DNA of 64,000 bases from CAYPNF01 sp964411985 (GTDB taxonomy: Bacteria; Verrucomicrobiota; Verrucomicrobiia; Limisphaerales; J093): positions 22,090 through 86,089 of the forward strand of contig CAYPNF010000037.1 in assembly GCA_964411985.1 (NCBI GenBank). The letters are read 5' to 3'. The notes under the pieces are model-generated. The model was not told where the DNA came from. It saw only the letters and a program-made list of their open reading frames with translations, and ran no database searches. Position numbers and translations under genes: made by a program. Within the stretch, counting starts at the first letter, position 1. Every line of letters starts with the position of its first letter. Below are positions 45,426-53,779 of this stretch, piece by piece.

Positions 45426-47375
45426 TCACGGATCGATGTGATAACGATGGTTCATGTAGAGATCATCCGCCACCTGACAGAGGGCGATGCAATCTCGCTC
45501 GAGTTCTCGCTCTTCCGGGCTTGGGCTATCATGTCGAGCTAAGGTGCCTCGTTTGGGATCTCCTGAGTAGTACTCGACTCCCTTGCGCAGACCCAGCACC
45601 ACCAGGTGATTCTCCACAAACATACCCACGTCACGGTTGTGATTGACCAGGGCTCTCTCCTTCTCTGCGGGGCTCTTCATCAGATCCCGGCCAAAGAACT
45701 CCGTATCGTACGGTCGCCCAATGAGGCCTAGTAGGGTGGGCGCCACGTCGAGAGAACTGCCCAAAGCGCCTATTCGGGCGGGAGAATGCACCACTGCGGG
45801 GCCAGCGATCAGGAGAGGGATTTCGTAGGAGTGGATGGGTATGCTCTGGCTGCCATAGACTCGGGCTCCGTGATCCGCAACCACTACAAAAACCGTGTTG
45901 GTCCAAAAGGCTTCCTTCCTTGCTGCCTTGAAGAACTGGCCCAGCGCGAAGTCGGAATACTTCACCGCATTGTCCCGGTTCTTCTGCCGAGGATCTTCAG
46001 AGATTCGCCCAGCTGGATAGGTGTAGGGCTTGTGATTGGATACACTTAGGATCGTGCCCAGGAATGGCTTGCCAGCCTGATTCAGGGCCCGGAACTCCTC
46101 GATACTTCGTTTCATCAAGTCCTCGTCGCAAACGCCCCAAATGGTCGTGTGCGTGGGGTGGGCGAAATCTTTCTGCTCCACAAAACGACTCCATCCGTTG
46201 TTGATCGCATAGCTCTTCATGCCATCGAACAGGCCCCGGCCGCCGTAGAGGAATACGGTCTCATACCCATCCCGCTTCAAGACTCTGGCAACGGTCTCCA
46301 CGTTGGCGGAGCGGTCCCGTTTTACGATGGATTCTCCTGGCAAGGGTGGAAAAGAGGAGAGGACTCCTTCGAAGCCACGCACGGTTCGGTTGCCGGAGGC
46401 AAAGATGTTGGTAAATAGGAGCCCTTCTCGGGTCGCAAGTTGGTCCATCTCGGGCGTCAGGGAGGCCCCTGCCTTGCCCAAGGATCCCCAAAACTCCGAC
46501 CCAAGACTTTCCTCCAGGACGATCACGACATTGAGTTTGGGCCGGTTCGGATCACCCTCAACCCTTCGACGCGTCTCGAGGCCATCGCCAAGAAAATGAG
46601 TCTGGGGTTCTTCCAGGAGCTTGCGGGCCCTGGCGTACGCCTCATTTTTTGGAAGTGTCCGGTAAAAAGCCTCATAGTCTAGGTTCCTGGTCAGAGCCGC
46701 GGCCGTGATCGACAATACTCCGTTGTTGGCGATCTCACTTAGCGCACGTTCCAACCCTATCTGAACGCCCTTGATGGAAAAGGTGAGTGATCCCAGCACG
46801 ACGGTCAGCAACAGGGCTGCGAAAATGGAGAGTCGAGTTGACCGAGAATGCTCCACCGTCCAAATACCTGGATACCACCGGTGTGCAAGGTATGCCAGCA
46901 ACGATCCCAATGCCAGGCACGCAGCAACCACTCGGCCTACCGGGTAACTGTCCCAGATGTTGACAAAAACTTCGTGTGGATAGAGCAGGTAGTCCAACGC
47001 CACGGTGTTGAACCGGGAGCGGAACTCCTCGAAGAAAAAGTATTCGCTGATCCAGAGAAAGATCTGGACGGAGAAGAAACCCAGGAAACTTCCCAGAACG
47101 AGCCCGCGGTAGGCAATCCGGGTATTCCAGTGAGAAGGTGCAAAACAATGCCATCCAAGAGGGAGAAGGCATGCCGCAGTTGCCACCCAGAGGTCGCGAA
47201 GCAGCCCTGCTCCCAACACCTTGACTAGCTCGCCGACCGCAATAGCCTCTGGCCCTGAAAACTGGAACAGGAGAATCGCGCGCAGTAGTTGCTGCCCGGT
47301 GAGGAGAAACAGGAACGTGAAGAGAACGAACCCGTACCATCCCCGTCCTAAACCCCGGCTCACTCCGCTCGTCAT
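45426..47375 (-). CDS. LTA-synthase-like membrane phosphotransferase (alkaline phosphatase/sulfatase superfamily)
   Basis: Five N-terminal membrane helices (about residues 12-190) carry a periplasmic catalytic domain. The metal site starts at VIVLEESLGSEFW, the probable Thr nucleophile lies in SGNRTVRGFE (about 320), and a late metal motif is VVADHGARVYG. This is the LtaS/OpgB type of architecture, which transfers phosphoglycerol or phosphoethanolamine to glycans. In a Gram-negative host the product is more likely a modified periplasmic glucan or lipid than teichoic acid. It lies next to the GDPD gene, whose class of enzyme removes glycerophosphate. Confidence 0.88.
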   Translation of the reverse strand: MTSGVSRGLGRGWYGFVLFTFLFLLTGQQLLRAILLFQFSGPEAIAVGELVKVLGAGLLRDLWVATAACLLPLGWHCFAPSHWNTRIAYRGLVLGSFLGFFSVQIFLWISEYFFFEEFRSRFNTVALDYLLYPHEVFVNIWDSYPVGRVVAACLALGSLLAYLAHRWYPGIWTVEHSRSTRLSIFAALLLTVVLGSLTFSIKGVQIGLERALSEIANNGVLSITAAALTRNLDYEAFYRTLPKNEAYARARKLLEEPQTHFLGDGLETRRRVEGDPNRPKLNVVIVLEESLGSEFWGSLGKAGASLTPEMDQLATREGLLFTNIFASGNRTVRGFEGVLSSFPPLPGESIVKRDRSANVETVARVLKRDGYETVFLYGGRGLFDGMKSYAINNGWSRFVEQKDFAHPTHTTIWGVCDEDLMKRSIEEFRALNQAGKPFLGTILSVSNHKPYTYPAGRISEDPRQKNRDNAVKYSDFALGQFFKAARKEAFWTNTVFVVVADHGARVYGSQSIPIHSYEIPLLIAGPAVVHSPARIGALGSSLDVAPTLLGLIGRPYDTEFFGRDLMKSPAEKERALVNHNRDVGMFVENHLVVLGLRKGVEYYSGDPKRGTLARHDSPSPEERELERDCIALCQVADDLYMNHRYHIDP

Positions 47376-47466
47376 ACTAAGTCTGAATAGGTCACAAACA
47401 CGGAACCTTAGACCTCCAAGGAGGCAGCAAGTTCAATGAGTCACTCAGCAGAGATGGAGATCGGTA

Positions 47467-48402
47467 TCAAAAATGAAAAGGTACCTGGACGTACCCTCCG
47501 ACCCAAAACCCTGAGTCTGTGTTACTTCCATCCAAGGTTGTTCGGCAATGAAAGCCGTACATGACCTTATGTTTGGAAGTGGAGTAACTGAACCCAGCCT
47601 CAATGGAGTCACTGATCTCCCGCACTTGGGGTGAATACGACAACGGTTGCCCCACTCCGTTGAAATCCAAGTTGTATCCTGTTAGTTGTTGGAAATGACG
47701 GTAGCCGACATTAATTCTCCAGTTCTTGATTTCCTGTAGGAAACTTGCTGAGGCCATGTACTGGTCATCGCCGCTCGTACGCATCCAACGGTAGTAAGTG
47801 TCCACTACCAGGCTGAATCCCTGCCAGCCGAAGTGTTTCTTGAACAGGAAGCCAGGTTCAATGGCTGCCGAACTGTTGCCGGGGGCAAATGGAAAATCCT
47901 GGTCGTAGGAGCCGGGCAGGACGGCCCCCGCGCGGAACGTGATGGTCGGGACCCAGTTCGCCACATTCTCGCCCTCGCGAAAGATCAGGTACCTGACACC
48001 CAGAGTGGTGTCCAATAATCCGGTGGTGGACTCGGAATCCCCTCCTGCGTTGAAGGAACGAGTCCCCACCGTGCCGTAGCCCAAGTTCAGATCCGCTGCC
48101 CAACGCGACGTAATCCCGTACTCCATCGAGATCACACCTTGGGTGCGATCGATGCCATAGTTCTCGCCGTGTTTGTCGACGGTAATATCGTGCATACGCT
48201 CGCCATCCCAGATATGGTAGGCTTCAGCTTCTTGGTACCATAAACGCAAGGAAAACTCCTTCTTTTCAGGGGTGTCCACCCACTCCCCGAAGGGCTTACG
48301 AGGAGCGTTTTCCGATCCGTGGAGGACAGAACTGAGGCATAGACAGGCGGCGCAAACTTGACCGCTACTCGTGGTTGCGCGACGGCTGTTTTGGCGTTTC
48401 AT
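47467..48402 (-). CDS. Outer-membrane beta-barrel protein, unknown function
   Basis: The 311-residue protein has an N-terminal export segment and many alternating strands (WAADLNLGYGTVG, VDTYYRWMR, RINVGYRHF, IEAGFSYSTS), and ends in Phe, the typical barrel-assembly signal. It resembles the transporter/phenol-degradation MetA-type barrel family in pattern only. The ligand is unknown. It is 91 bases downstream of the LTA-synthase-like start, on the same strand. Confidence 0.8.
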   Translation of the reverse strand: MKRQNSRRATTSSGQVCAACLCLSSVLHGSENAPRKPFGEWVDTPEKKEFSLRLWYQEAEAYHIWDGERMHDITVDKHGENYGIDRTQGVISMEYGITSRWAADLNLGYGTVGTRSFNAGGDSESTTGLLDTTLGVRYLIFREGENVANWVPTITFRAGAVLPGSYDQDFPFAPGNSSAAIEPGFLFKKHFGWQGFSLVVDTYYRWMRTSGDDQYMASASFLQEIKNWRINVGYRHFQQLTGYNLDFNGVGQPLSYSPQVREISDSIEAGFSYSTSKHKVMYGFHCRTTLDGSNTDSGFWVGGYVQVPFHF

Positions 48403-48587
48403 AGTTAGATAAATGAGGTGTGGACTTCAGACCATCAGGTGATTTCTGTCAAGCAGGTGGCTATTAGGGGGATTGCTTTTGTACGGGATCTGCTCCAAGA
48501 TAGGCTTGGCTGAGGGTTGCACTTGGGGTTGTCCTGTCCGGCGGTGGAAGTCTCCAGTTTCGAGCGTTAGAGATGTTTGCAGGAATC

Positions 48588-48593
48588 TATAAT
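48588..48593 (+). promoter_or_regulatory. Possible -10 box upstream of the CmoA-like gene
   Basis: A perfect TATAAT lies 95 bases before the preferred start. No good -35 is found 17 bases upstream. If real, transcription would begin near 48600, which argues against the ATG at 48602 and for the one at 48683. Confidence 0.3.
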
Positions 48594-48682
48594 CTATAAC
48601 GATGAACTCTGAGGAATTCACCTGCGCCGTTGTAGGCGTCTCAGGAACATCAAACACTGAAGCCAGCACCAGGTTGCCGAGC

Positions 48683-49411
48683 ATGAAAACCATGAAAGAC
48701 GAAGTCTTCAAAGAGTCACAACCCGTCGCGGACTTCGCGTTCGGTGAGAAAGTCGCTGCCGTCTTCGACGACATGCTTGACCGCTCCGTGCCGTTCTACC
48801 AGGAAATGCAGCGGATGATCGCCGAAATGGCGACCGACTTCGCCGTAGATGGCACTAACATCTACGACTTGGGTTGTTCAACGGGCACCACCCTCTTGAA
48901 CTTGGACGCGGTGGTGCCCCAAGGCGTCAAGTTCGTTGGAGTGGATTATTCAGAGGAGATGCTCAAACGCTGCCGGGAAAAACTGGCGCAGCAGGGCTTC
49001 AAACGCGAGCACGAGTTGATTTGCACCGACCTCAACCAGGGCATCGCTATCCAGAACGCCTCGATGGTCCTGCTCGTGCTGACCCTTCAGTTCGTTCGCC
49101 CACTTTACCGGGACACTTTGGTGAAAGCCATTCTCGAAGGACTGAACCAAAACGGCTGCCTCATCATCGTCGAGAAAGTGCAGGGCGAAGACTCGGTCTT
49201 CAATCGGCTCTTTATTCAATACTACTACAACCTCAAGCGGAAACACGGGTACAGCGACCTGGAGATCGCTCAGAAACGCGAAGCGCTTGAGAATGTCCTC
49301 ATTCCCTACAAACTCCTGGAAAACCGCGAAATGCTCTTGCGTGCCGGCTTTCGCTATTGCGACGTGTTTTTCAAATGGTACAATTTTTGCGGGATGATCG
49401 CGCTCAAATGA
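48683..49411 (+). CDS. cmoA: CmoA-like carboxy-S-adenosylmethionine synthase / SAM methyltransferase
   Basis: The 242 residues from MKTMKDEVF align with E. coli CmoA along the whole length: FAFGEKVAAVFDDMLDRSVP, YDLGCSTGTTLLNLD (SAM loop), NASMVLLVLTLQF and YSDLEIAQKREALENV, whose Arg-containing segment helps hold carboxy-SAM in E. coli. CmoA makes Cx-SAM from SAM and prephenate for tRNA U34 modification by CmoB. No cmoB is nearby; instead a membrane methyltransferase is coupled by ATGA, so this copy may have another acceptor. An upstream in-frame ATG at 48602 is less likely. Confidence 0.82.
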   Translation: MKTMKDEVFKESQPVADFAFGEKVAAVFDDMLDRSVPFYQEMQRMIAEMATDFAVDGTNIYDLGCSTGTTLLNLDAVVPQGVKFVGVDYSEEMLKRCREKLAQQGFKREHELICTDLNQGIAIQNASMVLLVLTLQFVRPLYRDTLVKAILEGLNQNGCLIIVEKVQGEDSVFNRLFIQYYYNLKRKHGYSDLEIAQKREALENVLIPYKLLENREMLLRAGFRYCDVFFKWYNFCGMIALK

Positions 49412-50130
49412 TAATTCGCATTGGCAACTTCCTGTTTCAGTATCGCAATAGTCTCTTCCCGCTGGTCTACGGGTTGCTGCTTTTCAACAGCTCACCTGTA
49501 TTTACTGACTATCGTGTGGCCGGCGTGCTTGGCTTCCTTGTGGGGGCCGCAGGGCAGCTGCTACGGGCATTTACAATTGGCTTGGATTATATTATCCGGG
49601 GCGGTCGTGGGGGGCAGGTGTATGCCGAAAAGCTCGTTCAGGGCGGGCTCTTCGCCCATTGCCGCAACCCACTCTACGTCGGCAACGGGCTCATGATGGC
49701 TGGGGTTGGCATCGCCTCCAATTCGAAACTGTTTCTCTGCGTCGCGATCCCCTTCTTTAGCTTCGCCTACTGGGCGATTATCGCTGCGGAAGAAGCGTTC
49801 TTGCGCAAGAAGTTCGGGCAGGATTTCGAAGATTACTGCTCGCGAGTTAATCGCCTTGTTCCGAACTTTTCAGGGCTGGGCCAAACTTTGTCCCAGATGC
49901 GCTTCAATTGGAGACGCCTGATCGCTGCCGAGTATGGTTCGGCTTTCCTCTGGCTTGGAGCTACGATCCTGGTGATCCTGAGGAATGTGTGGGTAAACGG
50001 TGGGCTTAGCTCGGCACGCCCACTCTTTTGGAGCCTTTGTGTGCTTTATGCAATCGTCACGCTGGCCTATCTCACCGCGCGGTTTCTCAAAAAGACGGGC
50101 CGACTCAGCACCGAAAGAAGCGCTCATTAG
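49408..50130 (+). CDS. Membrane methyltransferase of the isoprenylcysteine/phospholipid methyltransferase type
   Basis: The 240-residue protein starts in an ATGA overlap with the CmoA-like gene. It has about five hydrophobic helices and the family motif HCRNPLYVGNGLMMAG, followed by EEAFLRKKFGQDFEDYCSRVNRLVP near residue 150. ICMT/PEMT-like enzymes methylate lipids or small hydrophobic acceptors with SAM. An extra pair of helices follows the catalytic part. Close coupling to a CmoA homologue suggests the pair acts on one substrate. Confidence 0.82.
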   Translation: MIIRIGNFLFQYRNSLFPLVYGLLLFNSSPVFTDYRVAGVLGFLVGAAGQLLRAFTIGLDYIIRGGRGGQVYAEKLVQGGLFAHCRNPLYVGNGLMMAGVGIASNSKLFLCVAIPFFSFAYWAIIAAEEAFLRKKFGQDFEDYCSRVNRLVPNFSGLGQTLSQMRFNWRRLIAAEYGSAFLWLGATILVILRNVWVNGGLSSARPLFWSLCVLYAIVTLAYLTARFLKKTGRLSTERSAH

Positions 50131-50227
50131 AGATTCCCCCGAGGGAGCGCTCTGGAGTTGGTAGATTCAATAGGCTTCATTCACCGTTGTACTTGATTCT
50201 TGCCCTAGTTTTGCGATTGATAGTGGA

Positions 50228-51079
50228 ATGATCCAGCAAAAGCCTGCCCCGGGACCCACGAACTCAAGGCGCGATTTCCTTAAGACCACCGGCCAGCTCG
50301 CGGCCGCGTCGGCCCTGGCGGGGGTCCCCCTGCCCTACGTTCATGCGGCGGAAGACAACACGATTCGTCTGGCCCTGATCGGCTGCGGCGGGCGGGGAAG
50401 TGGCGCGGTGGGCAACGCCATGTCGGCGGGTGGTTTGGTCCTTGGCGACGACGCTGGGACGAAGAGAGCTGCGGGCAGTGGAGCAGGCGGGCCCATCAAG
50501 TTGGTGGCGATGGCGGACTTGCGACAGGATCGTCTGGATCAGGCCCACGCGGCGCTCACCCAGGCCTTGGGGGACCGCATTGATGTTCCTCGAGAGCGTC
50601 AGTTCCGAGGCTTTGACGGCTACAAACATGCCATCGACTGTTTGCGGCCGGGGGATGTGGCGATGTTGACGACGCACGCAGCGTTCCGTGCCCCGCATCT
50701 GGAGTACGCGGTCGAAAAAGGGATCAACGTTTTCATGGAGAAAGACTTCGCGGCCGATCCGGGTGGGATTCAGCGAATTCTGCGGGCCGGGGAGGCAGCG
50801 GAAAAGAAAAACCTCAAGATCGCCACTGGGCTCATGTGCCGCCACTCCTCCGCGCGGCAGGCTATGATTCGGAAAATCCGCGATGGGGCCATGGGGGACA
50901 TTCAGCTGATTCGCGCCTATCGAATGGATCCCGGGTATTTCATGGGTCCCTTTCCGAAGGGCGAAAACGAGCTTCTGTGGCAATTGAGTCCAGGGCATCC
51001 GTATCAGTTCATGTGGTCTTCAGGAGGGATCTTCATCGAACTGATGATCCATCAAATCGACGAGTGTTTTTGGATCAAG
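50228..51079 (+). pseudogene. 5' part of a Gfo/Idh/MocA oxidoreductase gene, split by the integrated element
   Basis: Codes for the first 284 residues of a Tat-exported Gfo/Idh/MocA family protein: the twin-arginine signal SRRDFLKTTGQLAAASALAG, Rossmann motif ALIGCGGRGSGAV, the EKDFAADP region and IDECFWIK. The frame then runs 23 codons into element DNA and stops at 51148 instead of continuing to the usual length of about 470. The missing part is at 60825-61394, in frame. NAD(P)-dependent sugar or polyol oxidation is the family role. A truncated product without its C-terminal substrate/dimer domain is unlikely to be active. Confidence 0.9.
51065..51079 (+). repeat. attL-side core of the integrated element
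   Basis: TGTTTTTGGATCAAG at the left junction matches TGTTCTTGGATCAAG at 60810-60824 with one mismatch; the last 10 bases are identical. The host reading frame is interrupted directly after this copy. Confidence 0.85.
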
Positions 51080-51159
51080 CAAGAAACCGCTCACCGAAGC
51101 TCAAGAACACCCTATTCATTGGCTATTTCCTATAACGAACCGTCTTGAGCGTTAATGAT

Positions 51160-51169
51160 TGCATATACT
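51160..51169 (+). repeat. Arm-site-like direct repeat, left copy
   Basis: TGCATATACT lies 81 bases inside the left core; an identical copy in the same orientation lies about 88 bases inside the right core. This spacing suits integrase arm-type binding sites. It overlaps the region where the integrase promoter must be (TATAGT at 51175-51180). Confidence 0.45.
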
Positions 51170-51193
51170 CTTCATATAGTCTAGTTTTATTTC

Positions 51194-52366
51194 ATGCCTT
51201 GGTTATACAAGCAGAAAAGGTCGAAGTTTTGGTGGCTCGGCTGGCGAGCCAATGGACGGAGTTACTTCAAGAGCACAAAGAAGACGGTCCGGGAAGAAGC
51301 CGAAGTGGAGCTGCGCAAGGTGGAAATGCTGATTTCTTCGAGCCAGGCAGGCCTACTCGAAAGCGTCTACGCAAGCCTTGGTGGCGCGCCCACAACCGGA
51401 GTCAGGCGAAGCTTGAAGCTTTGCATGACTGAATGGCTGAGCGACTGTCGAAGGCGCAAGCTTGGAAAGTCGACGCTTGTGCGGTGCGATATCTTGGCCA
51501 AGCGCTTCTTGGAGTTCACCAATGCAGGCGACGCAATGCCAGTCTTGACCAGCATTGGTGTTGAGATTGCACGCAACTTCCTGCTGAGTCGATCTGAGCA
51601 GGTGAGCATTGGCACGGTAATGCTTGACCAGCAAACGTTGCACACGTTTTTCGGTTACTGTGAGCAAAACGAGTGGGTTACGCGGAACCCAGCCGAGTTT
51701 GTCGACCTTGGCAAACTGACCAGCGAGAAGCGTCAAAATGCGCGAATTCCATTCACTCCGGAGCAGCTCAACAAGCTCTTGGAAGTTGCGCCGTCTCCGT
51801 TTTGGCAGTTCATAGTCCTGGCGGGTTTTTACACGGGCCAAGCTCCGGTGGAACTCATATTATTGAAATGGGAACAGGTTGACCTTCCGGAAGGTGTTAT
51901 TCACTGGACAAGGAAGAAGACGCAGGTTCCTGTCAAGAGTCCTATCAGGAAAGAGTTGCTCCAGTTCCTGCTAAAGCTTCGCGAGAAGGAGAGCAAGACT
52001 TCTGGATATCTCTGGCCGGCGCAGGCCGAGCTATACCACAACCGAGGAGCTAAAGCATTCTCCGCGATCTTCCGAAAGAAGATGCTTGTCCCCAGCGGAC
52101 TAGCCGAGAAGGAAACCCGAGCGAACCCAAAGCAAGGAAGAACCGGCAGGCGATCCGTCAACCCGCTAACGCTCTACAGCCTGAGGCACAGCTTCATAAC
52201 CTACGTCAAGGTAGGCGGAGCTGATCAAAGCTCCGCTAAAGCGTTGGCAGGCCACCTATCCGACGCCATGAGCGACCACTACACCAAGCTCCCAGTGGAA
52301 GCATTGCGCAAGTACGTCGACGCGCTTCCGGCACTGACATTACCAACGAAGGAGACCCGACCATGA
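51194..52366 (+). CDS. int: Tyrosine recombinase/integrase with the first catalytic Arg replaced
   Basis: The 390-residue protein has an N-terminal arm-binding-like region, a core-binding helical domain (about 75-160) and a C-terminal catalytic domain. Visible catalytic parts are YSLRHSF (second Arg), AGHLSDA (His) and the Tyr in SDHYTKL. In the box that normally reads TGxR..EL, this protein has TGQAPVELILLKW, so the first Arg is Ala. The base sequence confirms GCT there. Its 3' end overlaps the next gene by ATGA. It sits just inside the left junction and would direct integration and excision, if the change is tolerated. Confidence 0.9.
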   Translation: MPWLYKQKRSKFWWLGWRANGRSYFKSTKKTVREEAEVELRKVEMLISSSQAGLLESVYASLGGAPTTGVRRSLKLCMTEWLSDCRRRKLGKSTLVRCDILAKRFLEFTNAGDAMPVLTSIGVEIARNFLLSRSEQVSIGTVMLDQQTLHTFFGYCEQNEWVTRNPAEFVDLGKLTSEKRQNARIPFTPEQLNKLLEVAPSPFWQFIVLAGFYTGQAPVELILLKWEQVDLPEGVIHWTRKKTQVPVKSPIRKELLQFLLKLREKESKTSGYLWPAQAELYHNRGAKAFSAIFRKKMLVPSGLAEKETRANPKQGRTGRRSVNPLTLYSLRHSFITYVKVGGADQSSAKALAGHLSDAMSDHYTKLPVEALRKYVDALPALTLPTKETRP

Positions 52367-52857
52367 AGAAGGGACGACAACCACGGCGCACACGGAAAGA
52401 CTATGCCGAACTGTCGCCGTTGCGAATTTGCGACCAGGCCAAGAGCGGACAGATACCCAAGAAAGCACTCAAGGCTTTTGAGATTGGATCGGTGCTGGCT
52501 CGTTACAAGTCCGCCAAGGAAGACCTGATCCTGGCCTATCGTAGACAGATCGCAGCCTACTTTGTCGACGCGTGCGAAGCAAAGGATGCAGCCTTCTTCG
52601 AAGGACTGGCGCAGTTGTGCAGGACCACGACCAGAACCAACCACGGCGAACTGATCGTGGACCCTGTTGACCACGCTGTGGCTCTCTACTCGGTGCAGAC
52701 TGGCCTGCGGTCAGGAATAAGTCTTTCCGACCTGGTGCGGTTCGTGGCCGCGAAGCTCCCGAAGTTCGTGTGTGACGAGCGAACGATCCGGCGATCCGCT
52801 CTTGCAATGGGACTCTCCTTCAGGAGTCCAGGCCGACCCAAGAAAACCGGCACTTAA
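52363..52857 (+). CDS. Unknown element protein with C-terminal HTH-like segment
   Basis: The 164-residue basic protein starts in an ATGA overlap with the integrase. Its N-terminus is Lys/Arg-rich, and the last 40 residues (SDLVRFVAAKL, then DERTIRRSALAMGLSF, then GRPKK) look like a DNA-binding helix pair. I know no family for it. Translation coupled to the integrase suggests a recombination accessory or regulatory role; this is inferred. Confidence 0.65.
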   Translation: MKKGRQPRRTRKDYAELSPLRICDQAKSGQIPKKALKAFEIGSVLARYKSAKEDLILAYRRQIAAYFVDACEAKDAAFFEGLAQLCRTTTRTNHGELIVDPVDHAVALYSVQTGLRSGISLSDLVRFVAAKLPKFVCDERTIRRSALAMGLSFRSPGRPKKTGT

Positions 52858-52890
52858 AGTCTTCGTTGCCAGAATACGGTTGACCTTTCC

Positions 52891-52908
52891 TGAGCCATTT
52901 TAGGCTCA
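52891..52908. promoter_or_regulatory. Operator-like inverted repeat abutting the excisionase-like gene
   Basis: TGAGCC and GGCTCA arms flank six bases and end directly at the start codon of the next gene. The right half with its flank, TTAGGCTCA, recurs inverted (TGAGCCTAA) at 60730-60738 near the right junction. Confidence 0.4.
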
Positions 52909-53121
52909 ATGAAAGACGATCGTATCGAGTCGGCAGGCGAAGATCAAAGCTTCGACCTGGTTCGCATCAACAAGGCAAAGGACACAGTCGACCTTTGCGC
53001 TAACACCATCCGCAGCTTCGCCAAGCAAGGCCTGCGGTTGTACAAGGCAGGGAAAAACACCTTCTTCTCTAAGGTGGAGCTTCGCGCATTCATTATCTCC
53101 CGCAGAAAGGAGACCGCGTAA
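52909..53121 (+). CDS. Excisionase/MerR-like small DNA-binding protein
   Basis: A 70-residue protein with a winged-helix excisionase layout: VDLCANTIRSFAKQGLRLYKAGKNTFF followed by a short helix ELRAFII, as in Xis/AlpA-type proteins that pick a recognition helix then a basic wing. It probably controls excision or the element's early promoter. Its stop shares a base with the next ATG (TAATG). Confidence 0.6.
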   Translation: MKDDRIESAGEDQSFDLVRINKAKDTVDLCANTIRSFAKQGLRLYKAGKNTFFSKVELRAFIISRRKETA

Positions 53122-53324
53122 TGAAAGCGCAACCTATTCCCGTCAGTTTCGGCAACGAGCCAGTCAAGGTGGCAGACCCGTGCAAGTGCGATATCTGCCA
53201 GGAAACTCCCGAACTGGTCAGGCACCGTAAGGCCATCAGCAAGGCCGTGGACGTGGCCGCACAGATCTGCGCACACAGCCGGATGATGCGTGAACGCGCT
53301 GGCCTAACTCCGCACTCACCATGA
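53121..53324 (+). CDS. Small Cys-rich element protein
   Basis: The 67-residue product has DPCKCDICQ near residue 19, a cluster of three cysteines that could bind zinc with a nearby His (RHRK). It is coupled to its neighbours by a one-base overlap upstream and ATGA downstream, which is the main evidence that it is translated. Function unknown. Confidence 0.55.
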   Translation: MKAQPIPVSFGNEPVKVADPCKCDICQETPELVRHRKAISKAVDVAAQICAHSRMMRERAGLTPHSP

Positions 53325-53485
53325 AAAGCTACCTTCGCAAGAGCCGTGCGTCCGGCAGCACCAGGCGCAAAGTCGAGCAGATCATCAACCACGGCTTCGA
53401 GTGGCGCAGGCCACGCGGCGGAACGTGTGTCGAACGGATGCAGGAAGAGCAACTAACGAAAGGAGCGGGAAATGAAACGCGGTAA
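53321..53485 (+). CDS. Small basic element protein (54 aa)
   Basis: The frame MKSYLRKSRASGSTRRKVEQ... starts in an ATGA overlap with the previous gene and ends 14 bases into the next one. The N-terminal half is strongly basic. No family is recognised; support comes from coupling alone. Confidence 0.45.
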   Translation: MKSYLRKSRASGSTRRKVEQIINHGFEWRRPRGGTCVERMQEEQLTKGAGNETR

Positions 53486-53642
53486 TAAGAAAGGCTTGGG
53501 ACGTTGCAACCGTCGCCAAGCCAAGACTACCACTCAAACCAAAGGCGAGGTACTCGATCCCGAGCAGGCACGCAAGCGCCACGCTGCACTGGTGGCCGCG
53601 ATCCTGTTTCTCAAGGCCAAGGTGGAAAGGAGCAGACGATGA
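53472..53642 (+). CDS. Small basic element protein (56 aa)
   Basis: It starts at an ATG with a good AGGAG ribosome site 7 bases upstream and ends in ATGA overlap with the next gene. The N-terminus is Lys/Arg/Gly-rich (MKRGNKKGLGRCNRRQ) and the second half is a predicted helix. Function unknown. Confidence 0.5.
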   Translation: MKRGNKKGLGRCNRRQAKTTTQTKGEVLDPEQARKRHAALVAAILFLKAKVERSRR

Positions 53643-53779
53643 ACACCAAGCCTTCACTCACAGACGGCGAAGCGTCCAAGCGGATCATCGAACTTCTGCG
53701 CGATCTGAAGACCGCCTATCAGATCCAAAACATTCGACTCGAAGGACTGCTTTGGCAGTTGGGAAGGAGATCGAGATGA
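53639..53779 (+). CDS. Small helical element protein (46 aa)
   Basis: A short protein (MNTKPSLTDGEASKRIIELL...) predicted as one or two amphipathic helices, coupled by ATGA at both ends to the preceding basic protein and to the primase-helicase. Possibly a primase accessory or just a translational coupler. Confidence 0.5.
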   Translation: MNTKPSLTDGEASKRIIELLRDLKTAYQIQNIRLEGLLWQLGRRSR

